The position numbers and the translations under genes are program-made. A DNA stretch of 64,000 nucleotides from an uncultured Christensenella sp. Lineage in GTDB: Bacteria > Bacillota > Clostridia > Christensenellales > Pumilibacteraceae. Numbering within the stretch: the first letter of the stretch is position 1; each line of letters opens with the position of its first letter. Location of the stretch: positions 62,001-126,000 of the forward strand of contig CAJTLV010000005.1 in the NCBI GenBank assembly GCA_910577435.1. Reading direction: 5' to 3'. A model generated the notes under the pieces. The model saw only the letters and a list, made by a program, of their open reading frames with translations. It had not been told where the DNA came from and made no database searches. Below, piece by piece: positions 22,512-30,959 of this stretch.

Positions 22512-24302
22512 TCAATTCGCGGCGGTCTTGACAACAGCCGAAATACCGCCTGAAATATGCAGTTTCCCGTCTCTTACAACTACCCTGCCGCCGTTCGCTT
22601 TTACCGCGCCGACAACATCGTAACCTTCGAAGTCCGAAAGATCGATCTCGGCGTCGTCATCGCCGACATTGTGTACTATAAGCGTTTTAACGCCGTTATA
22701 TTCGAGCGTGTACGCCGCGACAACCTTGTTGAGAGCGTTTATGTCCGTAAGACCTGTTGTAGCGCCGAGCGTATCCGCAATTACGAGCGAGCCGTCGGCA
22801 TTCAAAGCATACGCCTCCATTTTGCCGCGCCCTATCTCCGGGAACCGATTGCGAAGGCGTATTGCCTGACGGTAGAACGTAAGTATCGAGTCCTTGTCAT
22901 CTGTCTGATCGAGTACCGACCCGTACCTTTGCTGAGAGGTATAGTTCGCTCCGGGCGGATCCTGCGCCGCGCGACTGTCTCCCCAATTAAAATGCAAGCG
23001 ACGATTGGCATCTGTATTACTGCCGCCTCTGCTCCCCATTGCACCGATTTCCTCGCCGTAATATATATAAGGATTACCGGGCATCAAAAGATAGAGCGCG
23101 GCGGTGGTTTTAACTTTATTCTGATTCCCAGCAAACGACTGAGTAGTAGCCCATCTGTCCATATCGTGGTTAGAAACAATATTGGACAACAATCCGTGTT
23201 CATCGATAGCTAAAACTTTTTTTTGCATATTGGCAATGCCGACAGCAAGTCCCGCCGCGCCGGATGTTCCTCCGGCTACGTTGATGTAACTACCGCTGTT
23301 GCTTCCCGAATGTCTGAAATTGAAGTTGCTCATACCCGTCTCGAAGAAGCGCAGTGTTGTGGTGCCGGATGTTTCGAGAACTTCACCCACATTATAGCAG
23401 TAACGGTCGAGATCGGGATATTCTTCACCGTATAGTTTTTGCCCTTTCTCGTTGCAGTAATCGTTGAACCACGTCCAAAACTCGGCATTTTCGGGATTGT
23501 ATGCAATCGTATTGGCACAAGCCCACGGAACCGCGTCGAGACGGAACGATCGAACGCCGAGTTCCAGCCAGTAATCGACGATATTCTTTATCTCATCGCG
23601 GACCTCGTCGTTTGCGAGGTTTACATCCGGCATACTGCTATCGAAGTTTCCGAGATACCAATAATCGTCGGCGCCTGCCACCTTTTGCCACGTTCCGCCG
23701 AACGGAGAATTTCTCTGATGTGCAAAATTATACCTTTGCATTGCCGTGCTCTCTTCGGGTTCGAGACCGAGCTTTGCATCTGCCACCGCACGCTTGAACC
23801 ACTCGTGCTCCACAGAAGTATGGTTTAGAACGAGGTCGATCTGCAGCCAAATACCGCGCTCGTCGCACGCCGCAACAAGATCCTTAAAATCGTCTATCGT
23901 GCCGTAATCTTCGTCTATACTGTAATAATCGGTTACATCGTACTTATGATATGACGGCGAACTGTGTATGGGCATAAGCCATATCCCGTTGATGCCGAGA
24001 TCGGAAGTAGTCGAATCATCGCCGTCGTTAAGATAATCGAGATTGTCTATAAGCCCGCGAAGATCGCCTATTCCGTCGCCGTCGCTGTCGGCAAAACTAT
24101 GCACAAACAGCTCGTAATATGTTCTGCAATAATCCTGCGGTATATCGTATGCATAAGTATTAGTGGGCGTAGCGGTTTCGATGTCGAAACCGTCTTTTTC
24201 GACGCCCGGACCGTTATTACAACCCACCGAGAACATCGTAACGGAAGCGACCGCCGAAATACAAGCCGCAAAAGTTATCATTTTTTTTATCTGTTTTTTC
24301 AT
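22512..24302 (-). CDS. Alpha-amylase family lipoprotein (GH13)
   Basis: Cell-surface starch hydrolase. 596 residues from MKKQIKKMITFAACI; lipoprotein signal with lipobox FSVGC followed by NNGPG. The GH13 barrel shows YYELFVHSFADSDGDGIGDL (region I-like start), QIDLVLNHTS (region I), GVRSFRLDAVPWA (nucleophile Asp), CYNVGEVLE (acid/base Glu) and IVSNHDMDRW (transition-state Asp), then an all-beta C-domain. Exact specificity (alpha-amylase, neopullulanase or maltogenic) cannot be read from sequence. The start is ATG 24302; the frame runs on to 24380 but that part lies across a perfect palindrome and does not look like signal sequence. Confidence 0.92.
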   Translation of the reverse strand: MKKQIKKMITFAACISAVASVTMFSVGCNNGPGVEKDGFDIETATPTNTYAYDIPQDYCRTYYELFVHSFADSDGDGIGDLRGLIDNLDYLNDGDDSTTSDLGINGIWLMPIHSSPSYHKYDVTDYYSIDEDYGTIDDFKDLVAACDERGIWLQIDLVLNHTSVEHEWFKRAVADAKLGLEPEESTAMQRYNFAHQRNSPFGGTWQKVAGADDYWYLGNFDSSMPDVNLANDEVRDEIKNIVDYWLELGVRSFRLDAVPWACANTIAYNPENAEFWTWFNDYCNEKGQKLYGEEYPDLDRYCYNVGEVLETSGTTTLRFFETGMSNFNFRHSGSNSGSYINVAGGTSGAAGLAVGIANMQKKVLAIDEHGLLSNIVSNHDMDRWATTQSFAGNQNKVKTTAALYLLMPGNPYIYYGEEIGAMGSRGGSNTDANRRLHFNWGDSRAAQDPPGANYTSQQRYGSVLDQTDDKDSILTFYRQAIRLRNRFPEIGRGKMEAYALNADGSLVIADTLGATTGLTDINALNKVVAAYTLEYNGVKTLIVHNVGDDDAEIDLSDFEGYDVVGAVKANGGRVVVRDGKLHISGGISAVVKTAAN

Positions 24303-24334
24303 CTTCCAGAACCTCGTATATAATTTAATTATCT

Positions 24335-24378
24335 GCTTACAAAACAGCATACGGTTAACCGTATGCTGTTTTGTAAGC
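24335..24378. repeat. 44-bp perfect palindrome between the permease and amylase genes
   Basis: 22-base arms with no loop, centred on GTTAAC. In RNA it forms one very long hairpin 20 bases after the malG-type stop and about 30 bases before the amylase start. It has only a short T tract, so it may act as partial terminator or RNA-stabilising element that sets the enzyme:transporter ratio. The central ACGGTTAACCGT could also be an operator. Confidence 0.8.
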
Positions 24379-24397
24379 AATACACTGCGTTAAAAGA

Positions 24398-25264
24398 TCA
24401 GCCCTTTGCCGCTCCGCCGGTAATGCCTGCTACATAGAACTTCTGCATTACCAAGAACAGTATAACGATCGGAACCGAAATCAACACGCCGCCCGCACAG
24501 AATCTGGCGAAATGCGTACCGGGCAACGACAAACCCGTTATCCACTGTCTTATTCCGACTGCAACCGTATAATATTCGGCCTTAGACATAAACACGCTGG
24601 CCAGAATATAGTCGCACCAAGGTGCAATGAAGTTAGTAAGAATAGTATAGACGATTATAGGCTTACTCAGCGGTATGATTATTCGCCAAAAAATACGGTT
24701 CTTACTTGCTCCGTCTATACGTGCGGCTTCATCTATTGCCACAGGAACGGTGTCGAAAAATCCTTTCACGATGTAGTAACCGGTACCTGCGCCCAAAGAG
24801 TAAGCAAGCATAAGTCCCACTCGGCTATTCGGCGTCAGTCCCAAGAAGTTGAACGTATAGTATAACGTGATCATCGACAAAAAGCCGGGAAACAGCCCCA
24901 ATATCAATGCGATGTTCATCAGTTTCTTACGCATTTTGAACCGCAACCGTGACAGGGCGTATGACACCATCAACACGAAAAGCGTCGAAATAACACACGA
25001 GCCGATAGCAATAATCAATGTATTGCCTACCCAAGTCAAGTAAGGGAATTGTTCGTAATCTGCCGCACCGCCCGGAAACAGCGCCTTAAAATGCTCTAAG
25101 GTGTATGAGTTCGGGAATACGATCGAAGACGTATTGCCTGCCTCCGTGCCGAACGCACGTAAAATCATCCAAACCAACGGAAACAACCAAATGACCACCA
25201 TTACGGTAAGGACAATATATATTACAGTATCAGAGACGATACGTTTAGCTCTTATTCCTATCAT
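24398..25264 (-). CDS. malG: Maltodextrin ABC transporter permease (MalG-like)
   Basis: Inner-membrane permease of a carbohydrate importer of the CUT1 type. 288 residues with six predicted membrane helices and the EAA loop VAIDEAARIDGASKNRIFWRI (quoted loosely) that contacts the ATPase. Begins 4 bases inside the malF-type gene (overlap), so coupled. No ATPase gene is in the operon, as is common in Firmicutes that use a shared MsmX-type ATPase encoded elsewhere. Substrate is inferred from the neighbouring amylase and pullulanase. Confidence 0.92.
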   Translation of the reverse strand: MIGIRAKRIVSDTVIYIVLTVMVVIWLFPLVWMILRAFGTEAGNTSSIVFPNSYTLEHFKALFPGGAADYEQFPYLTWVGNTLIIAIGSCVISTLFVLMVSYALSRLRFKMRKKLMNIALILGLFPGFLSMITLYYTFNFLGLTPNSRVGLMLAYSLGAGTGYYIVKGFFDTVPVAIDEAARIDGASKNRIFWRIIIPLSKPIIVYTILTNFIAPWCDYILASVFMSKAEYYTVAVGIRQWITGLSLPGTHFARFCAGGVLISVPIVILFLVMQKFYVAGITGGAAKG

Positions 25265-26817
25265 TGGAACGTATCCTCCTGCGTGTTCGATTTAGAACTG
25301 TTGAATACGATTAACGCAAAGAACGCGGTAATAATGAACGTGAATATTCCGATAACGGATCCGATATTATACCGAGCCAACGCAGTATCCTGCATCGTCA
25401 AGCTGTAAAGCCAAGTTATCAACAAATTCGTCGCGCCGTACCGAACGCCGCCGATGTTGGTGAAAGGTCCGCCGCCTGTTAGGAAGAATATAACGTTGAA
25501 GTTGTTGATGTTGCCCGTAAATGTCGTGATAAGCTGAGGCCCCATAACGAACATTATATACGGGAACGTTATCGATATAAATCTGCGCACCGGACCTGCG
25601 CCGTCTATGCGGCTCGATTCATACAGATCTTCGGGAATATTCATCAGTATTCCCATTGTTGACAACATAGTAAACGGCATACCGCGCCAAAGGTTGATTA
25701 CGATTACCATTATGCGGGCGACCCAAGCCTCACCGCCCAACCAGTTTACTCCGCCGACGCCCGTTTTTATATGGAACCATTCTATTATAATGTGGTTAAA
25801 TGCGCCCGTATAGATATTGCTATTGGAATACGAGAAGAACTGCCCCATCATCATAAGCGAAACGAAGTCCGGAACGGCAATGACGATAACGAAACAAGTG
25901 CGCCAAAATACTTTCATCTTGATGGATTTCTTGTTGATTATCATCGCCAAGAACATTCCGAAGAAGAAGTTGGTAAACGTTGCGAAAAACGCCCAAACAA
26001 GGGTCCAGCCCAGCGTTCGCCACAATAAAATACCGTACGAACCCTGAAATGTCGTCTTGAACGCCTCGAAGCCGGTCCACCAGAAACGATCGGACGGCGG
26101 AGAATGTAAATAGTTAAAGTTGGTGAACGCGACCAAAATATTGCATATAAGCGGCAACACCGTAATAATCAATACACCGAGTACAGGCAAAGCCAATACG
26201 GTGATATGATAATTATCGTTCATCGCGTTATTGAACTGATCTTTGGGCGAGCTTATACCTTGCCCGTTCTGCACTCTCTGCTGAACATTGAACGCCGACT
26301 TGGTATTTTGCACATACATTATTATAAAGAATATTATGATTGCGATTGCCAAGACGCTGAAAATCAATATTTTAAGAGAATTATCTCCGTCGAACTTAAC
26401 CCATTCACCGTTGGCATCGTAATCGAAATACTCGTCGATAGTGCCGAGCGTTCCGAGTTTGACGAGATAACCCGCCCCGCTGAATACCATAAATACGACA
26501 AACAAAGCCTCGACGGCCAAATATAAAAATCCTACTATAAACTGCTTAGGCCCGCGAGAGAAGTTTCCGAACCCCATAATCAAATATGATAATCTCGTTC
26601 GCCAATCCCCGTTCTTAAATCTAAGCCACAATCCCTTAAAACCGTGACCGATTGCTAAAATCAACGCCCACAGCTTAAACGGAATAGATTTTATAACGTG
26701 CCAAATCATTATTCCGACATTCTTAAAATAGCCGGCAATACCTAAACCCAATTTGGCATACCACGGGTGATTAAACTGTTTCCAAGTAGGGGTGGCGGAT
26801 CTATCAGAATTACCCAT
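25261..26817 (-). CDS. malF: Maltodextrin ABC transporter permease (MalF-like, long form)
   Basis: 518 residues, longer than most CUT1 permeases (about 300) and close to enterobacterial MalF in length. The first about 70 residues are a cytosolic/amphipathic extension, followed by two extra hydrophobic segments (FIVGFLYLAVEALFVVFMVF; ILIFSVLAIAIIIFFIIMYV), then the standard six-helix core with the EAA loop EDLYESSRIDGAGPVRRF. Partner of the MalG-like permease and the binding lipoprotein upstream. Confidence 0.92.
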   Translation of the reverse strand: MGNSDRSATPTWKQFNHPWYAKLGLGIAGYFKNVGIMIWHVIKSIPFKLWALILAIGHGFKGLWLRFKNGDWRTRLSYLIMGFGNFSRGPKQFIVGFLYLAVEALFVVFMVFSGAGYLVKLGTLGTIDEYFDYDANGEWVKFDGDNSLKILIFSVLAIAIIIFFIIMYVQNTKSAFNVQQRVQNGQGISSPKDQFNNAMNDNYHITVLALPVLGVLIITVLPLICNILVAFTNFNYLHSPPSDRFWWTGFEAFKTTFQGSYGILLWRTLGWTLVWAFFATFTNFFFGMFLAMIINKKSIKMKVFWRTCFVIVIAVPDFVSLMMMGQFFSYSNSNIYTGAFNHIIIEWFHIKTGVGGVNWLGGEAWVARIMVIVINLWRGMPFTMLSTMGILMNIPEDLYESSRIDGAGPVRRFISITFPYIMFVMGPQLITTFTGNINNFNVIFFLTGGGPFTNIGGVRYGATNLLITWLYSLTMQDTALARYNIGSVIGIFTFIITAFFALIVFNSSKSNTQEDTFQ

Positions 26818-26834
26818 TTATTCACTCCTATTGT

Positions 26835-26885
26835 TTTACAGCAAAAGCGCCGAGCCGATAAATTCGATTCGGCGCTTGCTGTAAA
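26835..26885 (-). repeat. Intercistronic stem-loop between the binding protein and permease genes
   Basis: TTTACAGC-AAGCGCCGA on one arm and TCGGCGCTTGCTGTAAA on the other form a 17-bp stem with a 2-base bulge. Such structures lower expression of permeases relative to the binding protein by terminating part of the transcripts or protecting the upstream mRNA. Confidence 0.75.
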
Positions 26886-26913
26886 CCCGATTAATAATTA
26901 TTTATTTGTATAA

Positions 26914-28278
26914 TTATGCCTTTTCGGGCGTCATAGCGGCAACCATATCCGCAAGACCGAGATTTGTTTCGGTTATATTGCCGGCTTCTATATCGTCGAC
27001 ATAGGTTTCGAGACCGGACCACCAAGTGCCGGGTATATTGCCCTGCAACACGCCGCCCGCCGCAACCTGAGCCGCAAGCGCGGCAAGAGGAGCATTTTCT
27101 TTAACTTCGTTCAAATTCGAAACAACCTTATTGGTAGGACCTGCCTGATGAGCCGCAAAGCGGGTCGTCTGAGCTTTGGTATTTGTAAGGAAGTTCGCAA
27201 CAGCCATAGCTACTTGCTGATTTTGAGACGAAGAATTAACGCCGCAATATTTACCGCCGAAGAAGCTGCCCATCTGCTTTTGCGAGCCGTCTACGGAAGT
27301 GAACGTAGGCAACTTAGCAAGACCTACGGTTGCCTGTTGCTCTTTGGTCGGAGCTTCCCAAGCGCCGCAAACGCCCGCTATGAGAGTGCCGTCTATTATG
27401 CCATTAACAGCCGCGCCGTTGGCACCGAGATCTATAATGGCGGGAGTTTCTCCGTCCTGACAATAACCGGAATTAATATATTTGATCATCGCTTTCGCGC
27501 CGCGCTCGCCAGACTCGCTCATAAAGCTCGAGAAGTCCGAATCCGCGCCGTTGGCGTCCAGTTCAACACCTTCGCCGAAGAAGAACGTAGCTGCATAGAA
27601 GCCGGTACCGTAACGGTACATAAACGATTTGTTTGCTGTTTTGGCTTTTGCGATAATGGTGTCGAGAGAACCGGCTTCCGTTTCCGTCAAGTCGTTTTTG
27701 TTATAAACAAGATAGTAGCCGTTGTCGGAAGTGGTCGGGAACGCATAGCAATAACCGTCTTTCATAGCGGGAGCATAGGTCGTTTCCGAATCGCGCTGCG
27801 TTATTGCGGCGCTGTAATAGCTACCCGTCGCGCCTCTGAGCGGAGCGAGGTAATTGCTCTTTATAAAATCGCCCATATGGTCGGATGGGAAAAAGAATAC
27901 ATCCGCGCCTGCCGATGCGTCCGTTCCGAGATTTTCGCGAACTTCACCCTCTTCCATTGCTTGGAAATTAATGGTTACGTTCGAGTATTTACCGTCGTGA
28001 TAAGAATCGCTTGTAAACTCGTTCATTAATGCCGTATATGTCGGAATGACTTCTACCGGAGCCCAAACACGAATGGTGCAAGCCTCAACTTTATCGTTGT
28101 TTGCATTCGCATTATCGAGCATAGGGTCATCCCAATGCGTGACTTTATTAAATTCCGACGGATCAAGTCCTGCGGCGTTGCCGGAATTACTGGAACCGTT
28201 ATTGCACGCGGCAAGACCGCCGGCAACGGAAAGCGCCGTTACCGACGCAAGCAAAAGTGAAAGCAATTTCTTCTTCAT
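26914..28278 (-). CDS. malE: Maltodextrin-binding lipoprotein of an ABC importer
   Basis: Extracellular solute-binding protein (family 1). 454 residues from MKKKLLSLLLASVTALSVAG with lipobox GLAAC at about residues 20-24 and a Ser/Asn-rich linker. The mature part has typical features: IRVWAPVEVIPTYTALMNEF, DVFFFPSDHMGDF, the hinge region and GSFFGGKYCGVN with a C-terminal helix bundle. The start is fixed by GGAGGAAAAT before ATG 28278; the longer frame to 28317 covers the promoter. Ligand inferred as malto-oligosaccharides from the operon. Confidence 0.92.
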   Translation of the reverse strand: MKKKLLSLLLASVTALSVAGGLAACNNGSSNSGNAAGLDPSEFNKVTHWDDPMLDNANANNDKVEACTIRVWAPVEVIPTYTALMNEFTSDSYHDGKYSNVTINFQAMEEGEVRENLGTDASAGADVFFFPSDHMGDFIKSNYLAPLRGATGSYYSAAITQRDSETTYAPAMKDGYCYAFPTTSDNGYYLVYNKNDLTETEAGSLDTIIAKAKTANKSFMYRYGTGFYAATFFFGEGVELDANGADSDFSSFMSESGERGAKAMIKYINSGYCQDGETPAIIDLGANGAAVNGIIDGTLIAGVCGAWEAPTKEQQATVGLAKLPTFTSVDGSQKQMGSFFGGKYCGVNSSSQNQQVAMAVANFLTNTKAQTTRFAAHQAGPTNKVVSNLNEVKENAPLAALAAQVAAGGVLQGNIPGTWWSGLETYVDDIEAGNITETNLGLADMVAAMTPEKA

Positions 28279-28317
28279 ATTTTCCTCCATAGAATGATTT
28301 TTTAATTGCTTGTGCAT

Positions 28318-28346
28318 ATTATAGCACCCTCCCCCAACGTTGTCAA
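28318..28346 (-). promoter_or_regulatory. Promoter of the starch-utilisation operon
   Basis: Perfect consensus on the minus strand: TTGACA (28341-28346), 17-base spacer, TATAAT (28318-28323). Leader about 33 bases. About 30 bases upstream is an imperfect inverted repeat (ATTGTACA-TTT-TGCACAAT, 28376-28394) that may bind a sugar regulator; no regulator gene is in the operon. Confidence 0.75.
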
Positions 28347-28520
28347 TAGGTTTTTACAAAAAAATCGGGGTTTTATTGTACATTTTGCACAATATTTTCT
28401 ATTTAATCATATCCATAAAGGCCGGAACTTATACGTTTTGGCGAATTTTGTCGATAAAAAACCGAGCGCATAACACCTTATTTCGACTTCGATCACCGTA
28501 TCGCTTCGGAATTTCACAAA

Positions 28521-28544
28521 AAAGGACGTCCGCAGACGCCCTTT
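28521..28544 (-). terminator. Terminator after the split repeat-protein locus
   Basis: AAAGGACGTC / GACGCCCTTT stem with one mismatch, 4-base loop, followed on the minus strand by seven T. Confidence 0.75.
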
Positions 28545-28562
28545 CGCATAAGTTTCGTTATA

Positions 28563-30929
28563 TCACGTTTCCTTTTTGTAAGTGACCGTTCCCACGCCGT
28601 CGGCAGTTGCCGTTCCGAACACGATCTCGGCGCCCGTCGCTTCGGTCAAGCGGTTAAGTCCTTTAACGCTGTTGCCTGTTATCGTCACTATATTGATCTT
28701 ATCTTTGGAACTGCCCTCTTCTTGCGCGTCGGCGCTGAGCGACATAAGTTTGATAAGCGCATTGTATTCGTCGGCTCCCATATTGTTGAAAATCACGCCG
28801 TTTTCAAGCTCGTTAAACACGGTCTTTCCGCTCGCGTCCGTCGTCTTTTCTATGACTATCGTCGCGTACATCTCGTCGGGCAGGAATCCGGAAGTCAACG
28901 CCGAATCGGTGATCATAAACTTATCCATTGCCATACGGAACGTCACTGCGATGTAGTCCCCGTCGGCTTTTAACGGCCTGCCTTCAAGTCTGTCGTTCAG
29001 CCAATTACGCGCCGCGATCGCACCGTCGCTCGTATTAGTTCTGTCGATCGCGAACGTCTGCACGGCGCGGACCATATCGCGTTCCGACGTGAGTCTTACC
29101 ATAAGCGCGTCGAGATAGACGTTGAATTCCCTGTCCGTTTTGATCGAATCGTACAGATCAAACGAGAAAGACGCGATGAACAAGTCGGCGGCGGTCTTGT
29201 TTTCCGACGGGCTGTCTACGGCACCGTTAAACGACATTTCCGCGCCGCCGTTCACAACTATATCTCCTACCACGTAGTTGTTCGGATTGACAAACCCGTC
29301 TACGGTCGAGCGCGGATACATTCCCTGAACCGCGTTCTTGACGGTTTCGGCGGAAGGACGCTCGCCCGCCGCTTCGTCCCACATTTTATTTATGAGGAAA
29401 CCGTAAAAGTCGATAAGTTCCAAGCCGTTTTCGGTGAACGAGATCACGCCCTCGCCGCCCAAGCTCTCTTCGAGCGAAGCGAGTTGCGAATACAGTATCT
29501 TTCCGAATTCCGCGACTTGACTCTCAATGTCGAACGAACCGTTGCCTATGTGATTTATTATCTTGACCGCATTGGCAAACGTGGCTTCGTCCATATTGTT
29601 TACGGTGACCGAAACGGGGTATGCTATGTCTTCGCCTGCGCCGACCGTGCGCGACATATCTACCGTCGCGGTGACGTACAGCTTGTTTATATTAAGCAGA
29701 TTGCCTACGTTTGCGGGCAACAGATCGCCCACATCGACGGACAACAGCAACGTAAGCATATCGTCTCCCGTAGTGACTTCGAGCACTTTGAAGTCGGAAA
29801 CGCCGTTCGACTCCGCGAGTTTCTCGGACACGAGCAACGCTATCTCGTCGGCGCGCATTACGGGTCTGAGTTCGTTTACGGGACGAACGTCATACGCCAG
29901 ATAACTGTGACCGGAAACGGGCGCGGCTCCTGCGGCGGGAATTATGCGCAATCTGTCACCGCTGAAATCACTTCCGACGGCGTCCGCAAGTTTTGTGAAG
30001 TCGGTTATTTCGTTGCCGTTTTCGTCAAGTACATCGTTAAAATAGTATTTGTCTTTCAAATCGGATATGAACTCGCTATAATCGCCGGCGATCCTAGCGA
30101 CGTCGGAGAATCCGCCGTGTTCGTTCAATCCGCGCAGAACATCCTTGAATTCTTCCGGCTCGACTATGCGCACGCCGTCATCCGTAAGCACGAGATCGGT
30201 CATAAGAGTGAACACGTCCGGCATCAGTATTGCGCCCTGCGTAACGACCGCGCCCGTCGTATCGGACGCAACAAGCTGTGCGTCGAGCTTCTCGTACAGG
30301 GTGTCGGTCATATTGCGCAACATAGTCTCGATCGATTCGGTCATCGACGACAGATCGAGTCCGTCGACAACTTTACCGAGCGTTTCGAGCACTCTGCCCG
30401 TATTTTCGTAGTCATTCAATATAAGCGTAGTAGGAGAATACGCGTCGCCCGCATCGAGACTGCGCGTTATGTCGACCTCTATACCGAGCAACAACCGTTC
30501 GGGCAAGACGTTTGTCGCAAACGCCATAAGCATATTGCCGTCGCCTACGGACGCGATATAATCGACTATATTCACCTCGACTGCGAGCAATGCGTACATA
30601 TGCGTCGGATTTTCCGCCCTGCCTACGAACGACAGCGCGTCGAGTTTTATGTTTAAATTTGCAAAAGACGAATTGCCGTTTTTGAGCATATCGCCGAGCT
30701 TGTCGTTAAGTATCGCCGCGAGCATTCTGTCGGTGACGGTCAATTTTATGTCGTCGATATTCTCCGTGCCGAGCAATTCCTCAAATCGCTCGCCGTCCAC
30801 CAAATCGAGCATATCCATAGGATCGGGCGCCGCTTCCGAGCCGTCGAGCGATACGCCGAGCATTGCAAGCACCTCGTCAAGCGATCTTCCGTCGATGTCG
30901 AGCGAATACTTTTCCGCAAGCTGATTCAC
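28563..30929 (-). CDS. C-terminal part of a large extracellular repeat protein, separated from its N-terminal part by an in-frame stop
   Basis: 788 residues, no signal peptide or membrane helix of its own. It continues, in the same reading frame, the gene ending at 30960: codons between the TGA (30960-30962) and the GTG at 30929 are open and read YVAVDYKNEF. The protein holds repeated units ending in a pattern like LPERLLLGIEVDITRSL...NDYENTGRVLETLGKVV, LNINKLYVTATVDMSR...NNMDEATFANAVKIINHI and LPDEMYATIVIEKTT...FNNMGADEYNALIKLM. A related unit is in the upstream part. If translated alone it would lack the anchor and probably stay in the cytosol. No family recognised. Confidence 0.6.
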   Translation of the reverse strand: MNQLAEKYSLDIDGRSLDEVLAMLGVSLDGSEAAPDPMDMLDLVDGERFEELLGTENIDDIKLTVTDRMLAAILNDKLGDMLKNGNSSFANLNIKLDALSFVGRAENPTHMYALLAVEVNIVDYIASVGDGNMLMAFATNVLPERLLLGIEVDITRSLDAGDAYSPTTLILNDYENTGRVLETLGKVVDGLDLSSMTESIETMLRNMTDTLYEKLDAQLVASDTTGAVVTQGAILMPDVFTLMTDLVLTDDGVRIVEPEEFKDVLRGLNEHGGFSDVARIAGDYSEFISDLKDKYYFNDVLDENGNEITDFTKLADAVGSDFSGDRLRIIPAAGAAPVSGHSYLAYDVRPVNELRPVMRADEIALLVSEKLAESNGVSDFKVLEVTTGDDMLTLLLSVDVGDLLPANVGNLLNINKLYVTATVDMSRTVGAGEDIAYPVSVTVNNMDEATFANAVKIINHIGNGSFDIESQVAEFGKILYSQLASLEESLGGEGVISFTENGLELIDFYGFLINKMWDEAAGERPSAETVKNAVQGMYPRSTVDGFVNPNNYVVGDIVVNGGAEMSFNGAVDSPSENKTAADLFIASFSFDLYDSIKTDREFNVYLDALMVRLTSERDMVRAVQTFAIDRTNTSDGAIAARNWLNDRLEGRPLKADGDYIAVTFRMAMDKFMITDSALTSGFLPDEMYATIVIEKTTDASGKTVFNELENGVIFNNMGADEYNALIKLMSLSADAQEEGSSKDKINIVTITGNSVKGLNRLTEATGAEIVFGTATADGVGTVTYKKET

Positions 30930-30959
30930 GAATTCGTTCTTGTAATCGACAGCGACGTA

